Origin: Sulfurovum sp.
GTDB lineage: Bacteria > Campylobacterota > Campylobacteria > Campylobacterales > Sulfurovaceae
Assembly (NCBI GenBank): GCA_026991605.1
Contig: JALXBG010000102.1
Coordinates: 1-51,567, forward strand
Reading direction: 5' to 3'
Length of the DNA stretch: 51,567 nt
Shown in pieces: positions 7,431 to 15,042 of this stretch (positions within the stretch are counted from its first letter, which is position 1; every line of letters begins with the position of its first letter). Position numbers and translations under genes: made by a program. The notes beneath the pieces are model-generated. The model ran no database searches. It was not told the origin of the DNA and saw nothing but the letters and a program-made list of their open reading frames with translations.

Positions 7431-9860
7431 ATGAAAAATAATCTAAAAAGTTTTATAGGGGTTTTTTTACTCCTTTCTGCGTTTATACTGGCCAAAGAAA
7501 ATGGCTGTTTACATTGTCATGATGGTTTAGCATCGATTCGCGCACACGATTCAGGCATGATGCAAGCGATACTTCTAAAAGCCAAAGAAGCAGGGGCACA
7601 GGGGAATGACTGTGTAGTATGTCATGGAGGAAACCCTTCGGTAGAAGACAATAAAACACAGGCACACTCTGGCACACTCAAATACTTTTTAAGCCATGAA
7701 GGTCCTAAAGATTTTTATCCTTACCCTGCGAGTCCGTGGATCAATGAAAATACCTGTGGGATGTGTCACAAAACACAGGTATCAGCACAGTGGAACAACC
7801 TCATGGCAACTGAACAGGGTAAAATACATGGTGCTATTTGGGGCTTTGGGGCAAAAGAAGGGTATAAACATACCTTTACAGACTTCAACACTACCGCATT
7901 GCATCAGCGGATAGGAACGAAAGCCTATACTGATTATATGGCGAAGTTACAAAAGCAAGAACCCCAAGCCATGCTAAATAAAACCAAAGAACTACCCCCT
8001 GCGCCGACGGCTGCTGAAGTAGAAAAAGATCCTACGCTCTCAGTCTATACCTATTTACGTCAGGAATGTTTACGTTGTCATACAGGCGGTAAGGGACGTG
8101 AACGAAGAGGAGACTTTAGAGGTATAGGTTGTGCAAGTTGTCACATACCTTACTCTAATGCAGGACTTTATGAAGGTAAAGACAAAAGCATTTCCAAGAC
8201 GGAACCAGGACATATGCTTATACATTCTATTCAGTCTTCAAGAGATGTGAAAGTATCTGTAAATGGTGTACACTATAGTGGTGTGCCAGTAGAGACTTGT
8301 ACAACTTGTCATAACCGTGGTAAGCGCATTGGTGTGAGTTATCAGGGACTGATGGAGTCAGGATATAAAGCAACTTTTGATGCAGAGGGGAATGCCCAAC
8401 CCAAACTACATACCAAACGCTACTTGCATCTTACAGAAGATATCCACTATAAAAAAGGGATGCTCTGTCAAGACTGTCATACCTCTAACGATATGCACGG
8501 AGATGGTTTTGCAAGAGGTGCGAACCTTGGTGCAGTGGAGATAGAGTGTCAAGATTGTCATGGAACGACTAAAAAATACCCTTGGGAGTTGCCATTGGGG
8601 TATGGTGATGAGTTTTCTACGACACCTAAGACAGGTAAAGCAAGAGGTACGACAAAAACCTTGGCGGATTACCTCAAACAAGGAAGCATTCCTAAAGACA
8701 AAGGAGATGGTTTCTTGCTTTCTGTCAGAGGCAATCCTTTAGTGAAAGCAGTACGGCATGGCAATAAAGTAATCATGCATTTAGCATCAGGGAAAGATAT
8801 TGAGCTCAAGCCACTAAAACTTCTTAAAGAAGAGAAAAAAATCTCTAAAGAGGGGCTGGTAGCTATGGATCAGATAGAAGCACACACAGATAAGATGGAG
8901 TGTTATACCTGCCATGCTACATGGGCACCTCAATGTTATGGATGTCATGTCAAGATAGACTACTCCAAAGGGCAACAAAATCCAGACTATTTGGCAGCGT
9001 CTAAACACCATAATAACCATGGTGTCACAGGCGAGGGCAAAACGCTTAAACAATTTTTGGTCGATGGTAAAGTCACAGAGACACGCTCTTATCTACGTTG
9101 GGAAAATCCACCGCTAAGTCGTAATGGTGAAGGTCGTATCTCCCCAACCATTCCAGGATGTCAAGTCACCTTGACCGTGATAGGTAAAGATGGTAAAGCG
9201 ATTTTACAAAACCATATCTTTAAACTCAAAGGTGTGGAGAACAACAGTTCAGTCAAAGTACCAAAAGAGGGTGTCAATTCTATTGTTATGTCTCCTGTAC
9301 AACCACACACTATAAGCAAAGCATCACGTACCTGTGAGAGTTGTCATGCCAGTGCTAAAGCATTGGGGTATGGTATCAATTCTGGAAAGTATTTCTCTGA
9401 TCAGAGTAAAACAACTATTGTGGATTTGATGTCTGCACAAAAAAAGCTTTTGGTCAAACAGTTTGATGAACAAATCCCGGCAATACCAAATCTCAAATAT
9501 GACTACTCGGTGATGCTAGATGCAAACGGCACGCAGGTACAAACCGTAGGAGACCACTGGAAACTCTCACAAGCCTTAGATAAAGCAACCAGAGACAAGC
9601 TCGATAGAAGAGGGGTGTGTTTAAGTTGCCATAAAGAGATACCACATAAAAGTTTAGCAGTTTCAGCGATGGTGCATATCTCACAAATGGCAGGGGTCAA
9701 GATAGACAATGATTTCCACAAGCAGATTGTGCATAAAAGTGTGTTGATTAGTGCGTGGGTGCAGGTGCTTATAGGTGTGCTTGGCTTGGTATTTGGAGGT
9801 GTCTTGGTGTATATGTATATGAGACGAAGAAAAATGAAAAAATGTGAAGAGGAGAAATAA
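7431..9860 (+). CDS. membrane-anchored twelve-heme c-type cytochrome
   Basis: Protein of 809 residues with an N-terminal signal peptide and a C-terminal transmembrane helix (about 770-795) followed by an RRRKMKK anchor, so the body faces the periplasm. Twelve CXXCH heme motifs are present in order: CLHCH, CVVCH, CGMCH, CLRCH, CASCH, CTTCH, CQDCH, CQDCH, CYTCH, CYGCH, CESCH, CLSCH. It is probably an electron-transfer or multiheme oxidoreductase protein coupled to the quinone pool; the substrate is not identifiable. ATG 7431 is preferred over GTG 7425 because AGGAG at 7418-7422 is 8 bases upstream of the ATG. It is the first gene of an operon with the ABM protein, aldolase and LsrK. Three PglB-type sequons are visible: DFNTT (N153), ENNSS (N605) and DANGT (N699). 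Confidence 0.9.
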   Translation: MKNNLKSFIGVFLLLSAFILAKENGCLHCHDGLASIRAHDSGMMQAILLKAKEAGAQGNDCVVCHGGNPSVEDNKTQAHSGTLKYFLSHEGPKDFYPYPASPWINENTCGMCHKTQVSAQWNNLMATEQGKIHGAIWGFGAKEGYKHTFTDFNTTALHQRIGTKAYTDYMAKLQKQEPQAMLNKTKELPPAPTAAEVEKDPTLSVYTYLRQECLRCHTGGKGRERRGDFRGIGCASCHIPYSNAGLYEGKDKSISKTEPGHMLIHSIQSSRDVKVSVNGVHYSGVPVETCTTCHNRGKRIGVSYQGLMESGYKATFDAEGNAQPKLHTKRYLHLTEDIHYKKGMLCQDCHTSNDMHGDGFARGANLGAVEIECQDCHGTTKKYPWELPLGYGDEFSTTPKTGKARGTTKTLADYLKQGSIPKDKGDGFLLSVRGNPLVKAVRHGNKVIMHLASGKDIELKPLKLLKEEKKISKEGLVAMDQIEAHTDKMECYTCHATWAPQCYGCHVKIDYSKGQQNPDYLAASKHHNNHGVTGEGKTLKQFLVDGKVTETRSYLRWENPPLSRNGEGRISPTIPGCQVTLTVIGKDGKAILQNHIFKLKGVENNSSVKVPKEGVNSIVMSPVQPHTISKASRTCESCHASAKALGYGINSGKYFSDQSKTTIVDLMSAQKKLLVKQFDEQIPAIPNLKYDYSVMLDANGTQVQTVGDHWKLSQALDKATRDKLDRRGVCLSCHKEIPHKSLAVSAMVHISQMAGVKIDNDFHKQIVHKSVLISAWVQVLIGVLGLVFGGVLVYMYMRRRKMKKCEEEK

Positions 9861-9861
9861 T

Positions 9862-10149
9862 ATGACAATCACAAAAAGAGTAACATTCATCGCCAAAGAG
9901 GGCTGTGAAGAGAAGATGAAAGAACTTTTATCTGCAATGGTAAAGCCTAGCAAGGCTGAAAAAGGTGTGATTTTTTATGAGATATTTCAGTATGTAGACA
10001 ACCCTAGAAAGTTTATGGCGTATGAGTCTTGGGAAGATGAAGCTGCACTTGATGGACATAAAGCATCTGCACACTATGCGGTCTATAAGTCAAGCTATGA
10101 GCCTTACTGTGAACACAAATATTCAGACAATTTAGAAGTGTTGGGCTAG
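9862..10149 (+). CDS. antibiotic biosynthesis monooxygenase (ABM)-fold protein, possible LsrG analogue
   Basis: Small protein of 95 residues with the dimeric ferredoxin-like ABM fold pattern: KRVTFIAKEGCEEKMKELL, then FYEIFQYVDNPRKFMAYESWEDEAALDGHKAS with the conserved Y/F-E-x-W and H-x-x-S/T-x-H-Y type ending. The start at 9862 follows AGAGGAG at 9848-9854 and sits one base after the cytochrome stop. Family members include quinol monooxygenases (YgiN) and LsrG, which acts on phosphorylated DPD in autoinducer-2 breakdown. Because lsrK lies two genes downstream in the same operon, an LsrG-like role is attractive, but the sequence alone does not separate it from other ABM proteins. Confidence 0.8.
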   Translation: MTITKRVTFIAKEGCEEKMKELLSAMVKPSKAEKGVIFYEIFQYVDNPRKFMAYESWEDEAALDGHKASAHYAVYKSSYEPYCEHKYSDNLEVLG

Positions 10150-10152
10150 CAT

Positions 10153-11304
10153 TTGAAAAATCTATGGGAGGATGCTAAGGCATTAGAATGCAAGAGTGAC
10201 CTTGATATGCGCGTGTATACCTCTAATTTGCTTGGGCAGAGCGATGAGCTTGTACTTCATGGTGGAGGGAATACTTCAGTAAAAAGCATGGTAGATGGTG
10301 AAGAGATACTCTATGTAAAAGGTTCTGGTTGGGACTTGGTAAGCATCAAGGCTGAAGGATTTGCCCCTGTAAAAATGGCAACACTTTTAGAGATGGCAAA
10401 GATGAAAAACCTCTCCGACACTGACATGGTAAGTGGACAAAAAGCAGCGATGATAGACGCTACTGCTCCTAATCCGTCGGTAGAAGCCATACTCCATGCA
10501 CTCATTCCCTTTAAAGTGGTAGATCATACCCATGCAGATGCTGTGGTGACCATATCTAACTCTAAACAGGGTAAAGAGATTATAGAAAAACTTTACCCGA
10601 ACTTTCTCATCGTTCCTTATGTGATGCCTGGGTTTATCTTGGCGCAGAAGATTTATGAGATGACAGAGCATGATTTTGACTGGGATACCTGTGAGGGAAT
10701 TATTTTACATAATCATGGCATTTTCACCTTTGATGATGATGCTAAAAAATCGTACGATAAGATGATAGAAGCTGTAAGCAAGGCAGAGGATTTTTTAGAA
10801 GAAAATGCTGAGGTTGTATTCGATGATATCGAACCTACGGTATTTGAATTGGATGATTTGAAGATAGACAAGTTTATGCACGTAAACCAAACACCTTTGG
10901 CAGTATACTATGCCTCTCAAAACAATTTACGACAAGCTGCAACACGAGGGGTATTAACCCCTGAGCATATCATCAGAACCAAACGTGTACCTTTGGTGGT
11001 GGAAGACTGGGACGTTGAGGATGCATTAAGACATTACCGTGTTGCGTATGAAACCTATTTTAATGCCTATAAAACAGATGAAATTATGCTTGATAGCCGA
11101 CCAAAATATGCTGTTGTTAAAAACTTTGGGATTGTCACATTTGGCAAGACCCAAAAAGAGGCAGATGTTATCAATGATGTGGTGGAACATACCATGATGG
11201 CAGTGCTACGTGCAGATAAACTGGGTGGCTATCAGAGTATCTCTATAGTAGATAGTTTTGATATGGAGTATTGGGAACTAGAGCAGGCGAAATTGAAAAA
11301 GTAA
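10153..11304 (+). CDS. class II aldolase/adducin family protein
   Basis: Protein of 383 residues resembling the aldolase half of the bifunctional rhamnulose-phosphate aldolase/alcohol dehydrogenase family, but without the C-terminal dehydrogenase. Visible motifs are RVYTSNLLGQSDELVLHGGGNTSVK near the N-terminus, VDHTHADAVVTIS and ILHNHGIFTFDD, which give the histidines of the zinc site. The start is a TTG at 10153, three bases after the previous stop; it is the only start that keeps the conserved N-terminal KNLWEDAKA segment. Class II aldolases cleave phosphorylated ketoses or sugar derivatives to a triose phosphate and an aldehyde. Placed before lsrK it may act on phosphorylated DPD or a related compound in place of the thiolase LsrF; that is inference. 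Confidence 0.85.
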   Translation: MKNLWEDAKALECKSDLDMRVYTSNLLGQSDELVLHGGGNTSVKSMVDGEEILYVKGSGWDLVSIKAEGFAPVKMATLLEMAKMKNLSDTDMVSGQKAAMIDATAPNPSVEAILHALIPFKVVDHTHADAVVTISNSKQGKEIIEKLYPNFLIVPYVMPGFILAQKIYEMTEHDFDWDTCEGIILHNHGIFTFDDDAKKSYDKMIEAVSKAEDFLEENAEVVFDDIEPTVFELDDLKIDKFMHVNQTPLAVYYASQNNLRQAATRGVLTPEHIIRTKRVPLVVEDWDVEDALRHYRVAYETYFNAYKTDEIMLDSRPKYAVVKNFGIVTFGKTQKEADVINDVVEHTMMAVLRADKLGGYQSISIVDSFDMEYWELEQAKLKK

Positions 11305-11306
11305 AA

Positions 11307-11372
11307 GGGCAACCACAAGGGATTGCCCCTACGGTATATATGTAGGGGTATACCCCCCCCTTGTGGGTACCC
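11307..11372. repeat. imperfect palindromic intergenic repeat with C8 tract in lsrK leader
   Basis: The left arm GGGCAACCACAAGGG (11307-11321) with GCCCCTAC (11325-11332) is mirrored by GTAGGGGTATACC and CCCTTGTGGGTACCC on the right, around a GGTATATAT centre. The core GGGCAACCACAAGGG/GCCCCTAC resembles short mobile palindromes seen between genes in many unrelated bacteria. It contains a run of eight C at 11353-11360. It separates the aldolase and lsrK, whose neighbours are otherwise tightly packed. Confidence 0.75.
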
Positions 11373-11391
11373 AATGGACGAAGGGACAATT

Positions 11392-12954
11392 ATGCAATAC
11401 CTCATGGCAATAGATGCAGGGACAGGCTCAGTAAGAGCGGTGATATTTGACACCAAAGGTAAGCAAATCTCTGTGGCACAAAAAGAGTGGATACACTTAG
11501 AAGTAGAAGGTGTGCCAAACTCTATGACTTTCGATGTCAAGAAGAATTGGGACTTGGCAGTCTGGTGCATAAGAACAGCATTGGAAACAGCTGAACTAAA
11601 AGGCTCTGATATTTTAGCTGTATCTGCTACCTCTATGCGCGAAGGTATTGTAGTGTATGACAAAGAGGGAACAGCCATCTGGGGCGTTGCCAATGTCGAT
11701 GCCCGTGCAGACAAAGAGGTACGTTATTTAAAAGAATACTATGAAGGCATAGAAGAAGCATTTTATGCAGAGTCTGGACAGACTTTTGCTTTGGGTACTT
11801 TGCCTCGCCTATTATGGTTAAAAAATAATGAACCTGCACTCTATGAAAACGTAGCCTCCATCAGTATGATAGGAGACTGGATACTGGCAAAACTCTCAGG
11901 TATCATAGCCACCGATCCAAGTAATGGAGGAACTACGGGCATTTTCTCTTTAGAAAAGCGTCAGTGGTCTGCACATATGGCAGAAGAAGTAGGCATAAAA
12001 ACAGACATCTTCCCTCCTGTCTTGGAAACAGGAACAGCTATGGGAAATGTCACAGTACAAGCCAGCCAAGAGACAGGACTCTCTACAGCAACCAAAGTTG
12101 TGATGGGTGGGGGAGATGTGCAGTTGGGTGCAGCAGGGCTTGGTGTCGTAAAAGAGGGACAGGTAGCCATACTCGGAGGCTCTTTTTGGCAACAAGTGGT
12201 CAATATCAAAAGTTCTGTCAACCCACCTAAAGATATGAGTATAAGGGTGAACCCTCACGTCATAGAAGGACTCTCCCAAGCAGAGGGCATTACCTTCTTT
12301 TCGGGACTTATCATGCGATGGTTTAGGGATGCCTTTTGTGATCTAGAAAAACTAGAAGCTCTTGATCGAGGTGTAGATGCCTATGAAATACTTGAAGAGA
12401 AAGCCAAAAAAGTACCCGTAGGCGCACACGGCATATTACCCATCTTCTCAGACAGCATGAACTACGGAAAATGGTACCACGCTGCCCCATCCTTCATCAA
12501 TCTTTCCATAGACCCAGAAGTATGCAATAAAGCTTCTATGTTTAGAAGTCTAGAAGAGAATGCGTGTATTGTCTCAGCCATTAACCTAGAAAAGATAAAA
12601 GCATTTACAGCATTAGAGATAGATGAAATTGTTTTTGCAGGAGGGGCGAGTAAAGGTGACCTATGGTGTCAAATACTTGCAGATGTAACGGGATGTAAAA
12701 TAAAGATACCTAAAGTGACAGAAGCTACAGCATTGGGCGCGGCTATGGCAGCGGGTGTAGGTGTGGGTGTATATGAAAGTATGGTAGATGCAGCTGAAGG
12801 ATTGGTGCAGTGGGATAAAGAGTATGTCTCAGACAATAAAAATTATAAAAGATATAAAGAGATAGAAGTCAAGTGGAAAAAAGTATATACAAGTCAACTG
12901 GCACTTGTGGATAAAAATTTGACACAGAGTATGTGGACCGCACCAGGAGTTTGA
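11392..12954 (+). CDS. lsrK: autoinducer-2 kinase LsrK (FGGY family)
   Basis: Kinase of 520 residues that in enteric bacteria phosphorylates DPD (autoinducer-2) at C5 in the cytoplasm. It matches LsrK along its full length, well beyond generic FGGY kinases: LMAIDAGTGSVRAVIFD at the N-terminus (nucleotide-binding Asp8), SMREGIVVYDKEG, IWGVANVDARA, GGDVQLGAAGLG, GSFWQQVVN, FFSGLIMRWFRDAFC, WYHAAPSFINLSIDPE, FAGGASKGDLWCQILADV and ATALGAAMAAGVG. The start ATG 11392 is preferred because AGGGA lies just upstream and it begins at the conserved kinase core; ATGs at 11323 and 11374 are in the same frame but run through the palindromic repeat. No Lsr transporter or LsrR repressor gene is nearby. It is the last gene of the cytochrome-ABM-aldolase operon. 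Confidence 0.9.
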   Translation: MQYLMAIDAGTGSVRAVIFDTKGKQISVAQKEWIHLEVEGVPNSMTFDVKKNWDLAVWCIRTALETAELKGSDILAVSATSMREGIVVYDKEGTAIWGVANVDARADKEVRYLKEYYEGIEEAFYAESGQTFALGTLPRLLWLKNNEPALYENVASISMIGDWILAKLSGIIATDPSNGGTTGIFSLEKRQWSAHMAEEVGIKTDIFPPVLETGTAMGNVTVQASQETGLSTATKVVMGGGDVQLGAAGLGVVKEGQVAILGGSFWQQVVNIKSSVNPPKDMSIRVNPHVIEGLSQAEGITFFSGLIMRWFRDAFCDLEKLEALDRGVDAYEILEEKAKKVPVGAHGILPIFSDSMNYGKWYHAAPSFINLSIDPEVCNKASMFRSLEENACIVSAINLEKIKAFTALEIDEIVFAGGASKGDLWCQILADVTGCKIKIPKVTEATALGAAMAAGVGVGVYESMVDAAEGLVQWDKEYVSDNKNYKRYKEIEVKWKKVYTSQLALVDKNLTQSMWTAPGV

Positions 12955-12964
12955 GCTATTGCTA

Positions 12965-14098
12965 TTATTGTTTCGTTAGAATATTGTTACATTCCAATTC
13001 TACAATAACATTTGTCCCCTCAAGTAGAAACTTTTTTTCTATGTGTAGAGTTTGACATAGTTTATCAACGATATGTAGTCCTATCCCCAGGCCTCTTTCA
13101 CTCTCTTTATAAAAGCGTTCAAAGACCTTCTCTGGATGGCTCACTCCATAACTGTTGTTTTGTATTGATAAGCATGTATCCTTCATAGTTATCTTTATAG
13201 TCCCATCATTTATGTTGTATTTACATGCATTACTTAAGAGGTTATAGACTATGCGTTCAAAGGCTTGTTTGTCTGTAAAGAGTACACATTTTTCTAGCTC
13301 TACCTCCCAACGTAAATAATCATACATAGGGGTAAAAAACTTGATATAGGTTTCGAGTACTTCCTTCACATTAAAATGCTCATTTGTCTGTTTTTGATCC
13401 CTAATGTAGGCATCAAGGTTATGGTGTAACATCTCTATGGTTTGGGTAGCGATGCGTATATCTTCTATCTCTTCATTTTGTTCTTTAACGTCCTCGTCAA
13501 TAATCTTTAAATTTAATAAAATAGAGGTCAATGGTGTATTGATATCATGGATGATGTCTTTGATAAAATCTTCAAGGAGATGTAAGGAACTACGTAGAGG
13601 ACGTAACGTGTACCATGCCGCAAGAAGCGCTACTATCACTGCACCCAAAGAGAAGAAAAGAAACTGTATCAAAAAACGATACTGCATCTGGCTAATTTCA
13701 TGCGCATAGTCTGCTTTAGAGTACCATACTTTAAGTACCTCTCTTGCATCTTTCGCATAAGGCACCATAATCATGCCGGCAGGACTAACTATCATCATCA
13801 TCTCTTTTTTACTTGTCTCCGCAGTTGGATTATCGGAAGGGACTAAGATATAGAGACTATTCTTATCTTCGTAAAGTGTATAAAATGTTTGCTTTTTTGC
13901 CTTTTTTACAACATCAGTATTAAAACGTTTATCTTCATGGTTCAGACTATAGTTTTTCATCTCTAGAAATATAGTATTCCTCATATTGGCTTTTTCTTTT
14001 AGGAAGTTATCATAAAATATAAACATCAAAAACAGAATGATTACAGTAAAAAAAAGTAAAAAACTTTTAAGAAATGATTCTTTTTCAGAGAATTTTAT
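12965..14098 (-). CDS. sensor histidine kinase of OmpR-type pair, probable ATA start
   Basis: Kinase of about 377 residues: N-terminal transmembrane helix, short periplasmic domain, second helix at about residues 152-172, H-box KDIIHDINTPLTSIL, N-box IVYNLLSNACKYN and G-box GLGIGLHIVDKLC. The first canonical in-frame start (TTG at 14029, next codon ATG) would cut the first membrane helix in half, because the upstream in-frame codons encode KFSEKESFLKSFLLFFTVII. The open frame extends only to a stop at 14113-14111. An ATA at 14098 lies 6 bases after a GAGGAG at 14110-14105 and would give a normal N-terminus, so it is chosen here. The gene then overlaps the response regulator stop by 14 bases. 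The signal sensed is unknown. Confidence 0.85.
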   Translation of the reverse strand: MKFSEKESFLKSFLLFFTVIILFLMFIFYDNFLKEKANMRNTIFLEMKNYSLNHEDKRFNTDVVKKAKKQTFYTLYEDKNSLYILVPSDNPTAETSKKEMMMIVSPAGMIMVPYAKDAREVLKVWYSKADYAHEISQMQYRFLIQFLFFSLGAVIVALLAAWYTLRPLRSSLHLLEDFIKDIIHDINTPLTSILLNLKIIDEDVKEQNEEIEDIRIATQTIEMLHHNLDAYIRDQKQTNEHFNVKEVLETYIKFFTPMYDYLRWEVELEKCVLFTDKQAFERIVYNLLSNACKYNINDGTIKITMKDTCLSIQNNSYGVSHPEKVFERFYKESERGLGIGLHIVDKLCQTLHIEKKFLLEGTNVIVELECNNILTKQ

Positions 14099-14714
14099 AA
14101 CCCACTCCTCTTACGGCTTGTATATCAAGCCCTGTCTCTTTTTTTAACTTAACGATGTTGACACGTAATGCACCATCATTATGCGTTGCCAACGATTCCA
14201 TGAGCATTTCTTTTCTTGCCGGTTCTGGGTATGCTGTTAAGAGTGCTGCAAAAATGTTTTTTTGCACCTCTCCCATACCATAAAGTGTGTCACCTCTGTA
14301 TATCTCATGGCTCGTCATATCTAGACTAAATCCATGCACGGTGCGTTTCTCTTTGGCTGGCTTTACTTTCGCCATAATACGTAAGAGCAATTCTTCTGGG
14401 TCAAATGGTTTTTTGATATAATCATCTGCCCCTGCATCAAAGCCTTTAGCCATGGAGTCAATATCGATTTGCGCAGAGATGAAGATTGCAGGTGTTCTGT
14501 CTTCGGCATTACGTAGCCCACTAAGCACATCAATTCCATTGACCAAGGGTACATTCACATCAAATAAATAGAGGTCATACTTATGGTCATAACTCAAATC
14601 TATCGCCTCTTCTCCCTGCTTCGCCCAATCAATTTCACAATCATGTCTCTTTAGGTATTTTATAAGAGATCTAGCTAAAGTAGGGTTGTCTTCTAGTAAG
14701 AGTATTTTAATCAT
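14085..14714 (-). CDS. OmpR/PhoB-type response regulator
   Basis: Regulator of 209 residues. The receiver domain (about 1-115) has LLLEDNPTLA, phospho-acceptor Asp52 in LYLFDVNVPLVNG, and the conserved lysine in DDYIKKPFD. The C-terminal winged-helix DNA-binding domain (about 125-209) ends with VNIVKLKKETGLDIQAVRGVGYKIL, the usual end of the transcription-factor wing. It precedes and overlaps the kinase gene, so the two form a two-component system. Similar RR-HK pairs in Campylobacter and Helicobacter control acid, colonisation or envelope genes; its targets cannot be inferred here. Confidence 0.93.
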   Translation of the reverse strand: MIKILLLEDNPTLARSLIKYLKRHDCEIDWAKQGEEAIDLSYDHKYDLYLFDVNVPLVNGIDVLSGLRNAEDRTPAIFISAQIDIDSMAKGFDAGADDYIKKPFDPEELLLRIMAKVKPAKEKRTVHGFSLDMTSHEIYRGDTLYGMGEVQKNIFAALLTAYPEPARKEMLMESLATHNDGALRVNIVKLKKETGLDIQAVRGVGYKIL

Positions 14715-14812
14715 AATTCATAATTCCTAATTCTACAAGATAGTAGCATCATTTGGATTAAATCATAGAGAATTTTTATTCCAAAAGTTACCATACTACC
14801 TAGGTCGAATTA

Positions 14813-14821
14813 TGATATAAT
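14813..14821 (+). promoter_or_regulatory. extended -10 promoter upstream of the nucleotidyltransferase pair
   Basis: TGATATAAT is an extended -10 box with a perfect TATAAT at 14816-14821, 19 bases before the ATG at 14841. No clear -35 box is present. An AAAGGG ribosome-binding site follows at about 14829-14834. Confidence 0.55.
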
Positions 14822-14840
14822 TTTACACAAAGGGTTATCT

Positions 14841-15038
14841 ATGAAGAAAAGAATGGTCACATTAAAGAAAATGTCACTCCATGACAATGCTCACCATAGC
14901 TTTATCTTTGGCTTGACTGGAGATGAGCTATTTAAGATGATGACATCTATGACGGCACAACGCTATTATGAAATACATGGCAAATATCCTCCACGATTAG
15001 ATAAAACAAAAATTACCTTTAAACATGTAGAGGTCTAA
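14841..15038 (+). CDS. small protein upstream of nucleotidyltransferase (possible antitoxin-like partner)
   Basis: Protein of 65 residues, basic at the N-terminus and rich in histidine and methionine, with no family recognised. It has a good ribosome-binding site (AAAGGG) and its own promoter, and its stop lies only 4 bases before the ATG of the nucleotidyltransferase-like gene, so both belong to one unit. A pattern GLTGDELFKMMTSMTAQRYYEIHGKYPPRL recalls short partner proteins found beside nucleotidyltransferase-fold toxins or nucleotidyl-transfer antitoxins. The pairing is seen; the function is a guess. Confidence 0.65.
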   Translation: MKKRMVTLKKMSLHDNAHHSFIFGLTGDELFKMMTSMTAQRYYEIHGKYPPRLDKTKITFKHVEV

Positions 15039-15042
15039 CTAG

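Noticed and set aside
9503-9953. Minus-strand open frames of about 90-120 codons opposite the cytochrome and ABM genes.
   Set aside because: They are antisense shadows of well-supported genes, with no ribosome-binding sites and no family resemblance.
11232-11714. A 160-codon minus-strand frame across the aldolase end, the palindrome and the lsrK start.
   Set aside because: It exists only because two strong plus-strand genes and the palindrome keep the frame open; its protein has no plausible domain.
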